Positions 14,024 to 14,637 of a stretch of DNA of 14,637 nucleotides are shown here, piece after piece (position 1 is the stretch's first letter; each line of letters begins with the position of its first letter). The translations under genes were made by a program, and so were the position numbers. The notes under the pieces were generated by a model. The model saw nothing but the letters and a program-made list of their open reading frames with translations, was not told where the DNA came from and did not search any database. Source of the stretch: Clostridia bacterium (GTDB lineage: Bacteria; Bacillota; Clostridia; DUPQ01); contig JAUUZV010000036.1 of NCBI GenBank assembly GCA_030592085.1, positions 1 through 14,637 of the forward strand, in the 5' to 3' direction.

Positions 14024-14637
14024 ATGAAACTATGGGCAGGAAGATTTTCAAAAGATACTGATAAACTAACAAATGATTTTAATTCATCTATATCATTTGA
14101 TTATAGGTTGTATAAATATGATATTCTAGGAAGCATCGCCCATGCTACAATGCTTGGTAAGTGTAATATAATCTCATTGCATGATAGTAAAAAAATAGTA
14201 ACTGGATTAGAAGAAATTTTAATAGACATTGAAAATGGATCTCTTTCTTTTGATTCAGATGCTGAAGATATTCATATGTTTATTGAAACTGTTTTAATTA
14301 ATAGAATTGGTGAAGCTGGTAAAAAACTTCATACAGGACGAAGTCGTAATGATCAAGTTGCTTTAGATACTAGAATGTATGTAAAAGAAGAAATCAATGA
14401 GATAAATGATTTAGTTATTTCTTTACGTAAAACATTAGTAAGTTTATCTGAAAGTCATACTAAAAGTTATATGTCAGGTTATACACATTTACAAAAAGCA
14501 CAACCTACAACATTAGCACATCATTTAATGGCATATTATGAGATGTTCACACGTGATAATAGTCGTTTAGATGATATTTATAAACGAACTGACTTTATGC
14601 CTTTAGGAAGTGGTGCCATGGCAACTACTACCTACCC
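14024..14637 (+). CDS. argH: Argininosuccinate lyase (3' end cut off by window edge)
   Basis: Tetrameric lyase that splits argininosuccinate into arginine and fumarate, the last step of the pathway. Seen: 204 complete codons and two further bases of a family usually near 460 residues. The N-terminus MKLWAGRFSK is characteristic. HTGRSRNDQ is at 103-111, and GYTHLQKAQPTT (152-163) contains the catalytic-histidine position H155. The fragment ends in LGSGAMATTTY, in the region that is usually LGAGALAGTTY. The ATG is two bases beyond the argG stop, with AGGA nine bases upstream inside the argG end. The frame is intact to the edge. Confidence 0.96.
   Translation, partial: MKLWAGRFSKDTDKLTNDFNSSISFDYRLYKYDILGSIAHATMLGKCNIISLHDSKKIVTGLEEILIDIENGSLSFDSDAEDIHMFIETVLINRIGEAGKKLHTGRSRNDQVALDTRMYVKEEINEINDLVISLRKTLVSLSESHTKSYMSGYTHLQKAQPTTLAHHLMAYYEMFTRDNSRLDDIYKRTDFMPLGSGAMATTTY

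Overview
The window is a low-GC, AT-rich stretch (clearly below one third GC by eye) from a Gram-positive-type bacterium, most likely a Firmicute of the clostridial or a related lineage. The support is the gene-order blocks (nadK-argR-recN; amidase-rph-rdgB; ruvC-ruvA-ruvB followed by a queuosine gene), purine-rich Shine-Dalgarno sites, and cell-wall amidases carrying AMIN and copper-amine-oxidase-N-like domains. TGA is used as a stop (rdgB, ruvB, the larger amidase), so the genetic code is standard and not that of Mollicutes. No organism can be named from this sequence.

Layout. (1) 1-7903, all on the minus strand: a tight operon read from right to left, amidase A - amidase B - rph - rdgB - mntP - nadK - argR - recN (recN runs off the left edge). 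A near-consensus sigma-A-type promoter precedes amidase A. A second one lies inside the 3' end of mntP and would drive nadK-argR-recN separately. (2) 7904-10071: a looser region holding one minus-strand lipoprotein gene with a Thr/Gln-rich in-frame 18-bp repeat array. It is flanked by two gene-poor stretches of about 440 and 460 bp that share short motifs with each other. (3) 10072-12698, minus strand: ruvC-ruvA-ruvB-queH, with overlapping or nearly touching genes. (4) 12699-14637, plus strand: a divergent argG-argH operon (argH runs off the right edge) with a clear promoter and a candidate ArgR operator.

How the genes fit together. The arginine theme links the two ends: argR lies in the left operon and argGH on the right. 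Closely similar near-palindromes matching the ARG-box pattern sit on the argG promoter and on the internal nadK-argR-recN promoter, suggesting arginine feedback on argGH and ArgR autoregulation. RuvABC and RecN are recombinational-repair functions, Rph and RdgB are RNA-processing and nucleotide-pool housekeeping, NadK makes NADP, MntP exports manganese, QueH completes queuosine in tRNA, and the two amidases cut peptidoglycan.

Most of the window is conserved housekeeping sequence. I found no convincing new defence, mobile or RNA system. The points most worth a second look are the paired ARG-box/promoter architecture, the repeat-bearing lipoprotein flanked by a 12-bp direct repeat, the tandem diverged amidases, and a small cluster of a shared AACGGT motif in the two gene-poor stretches. 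No tRNA, rRNA, CRISPR array, insertion sequence or strong intrinsic terminator was recognised.
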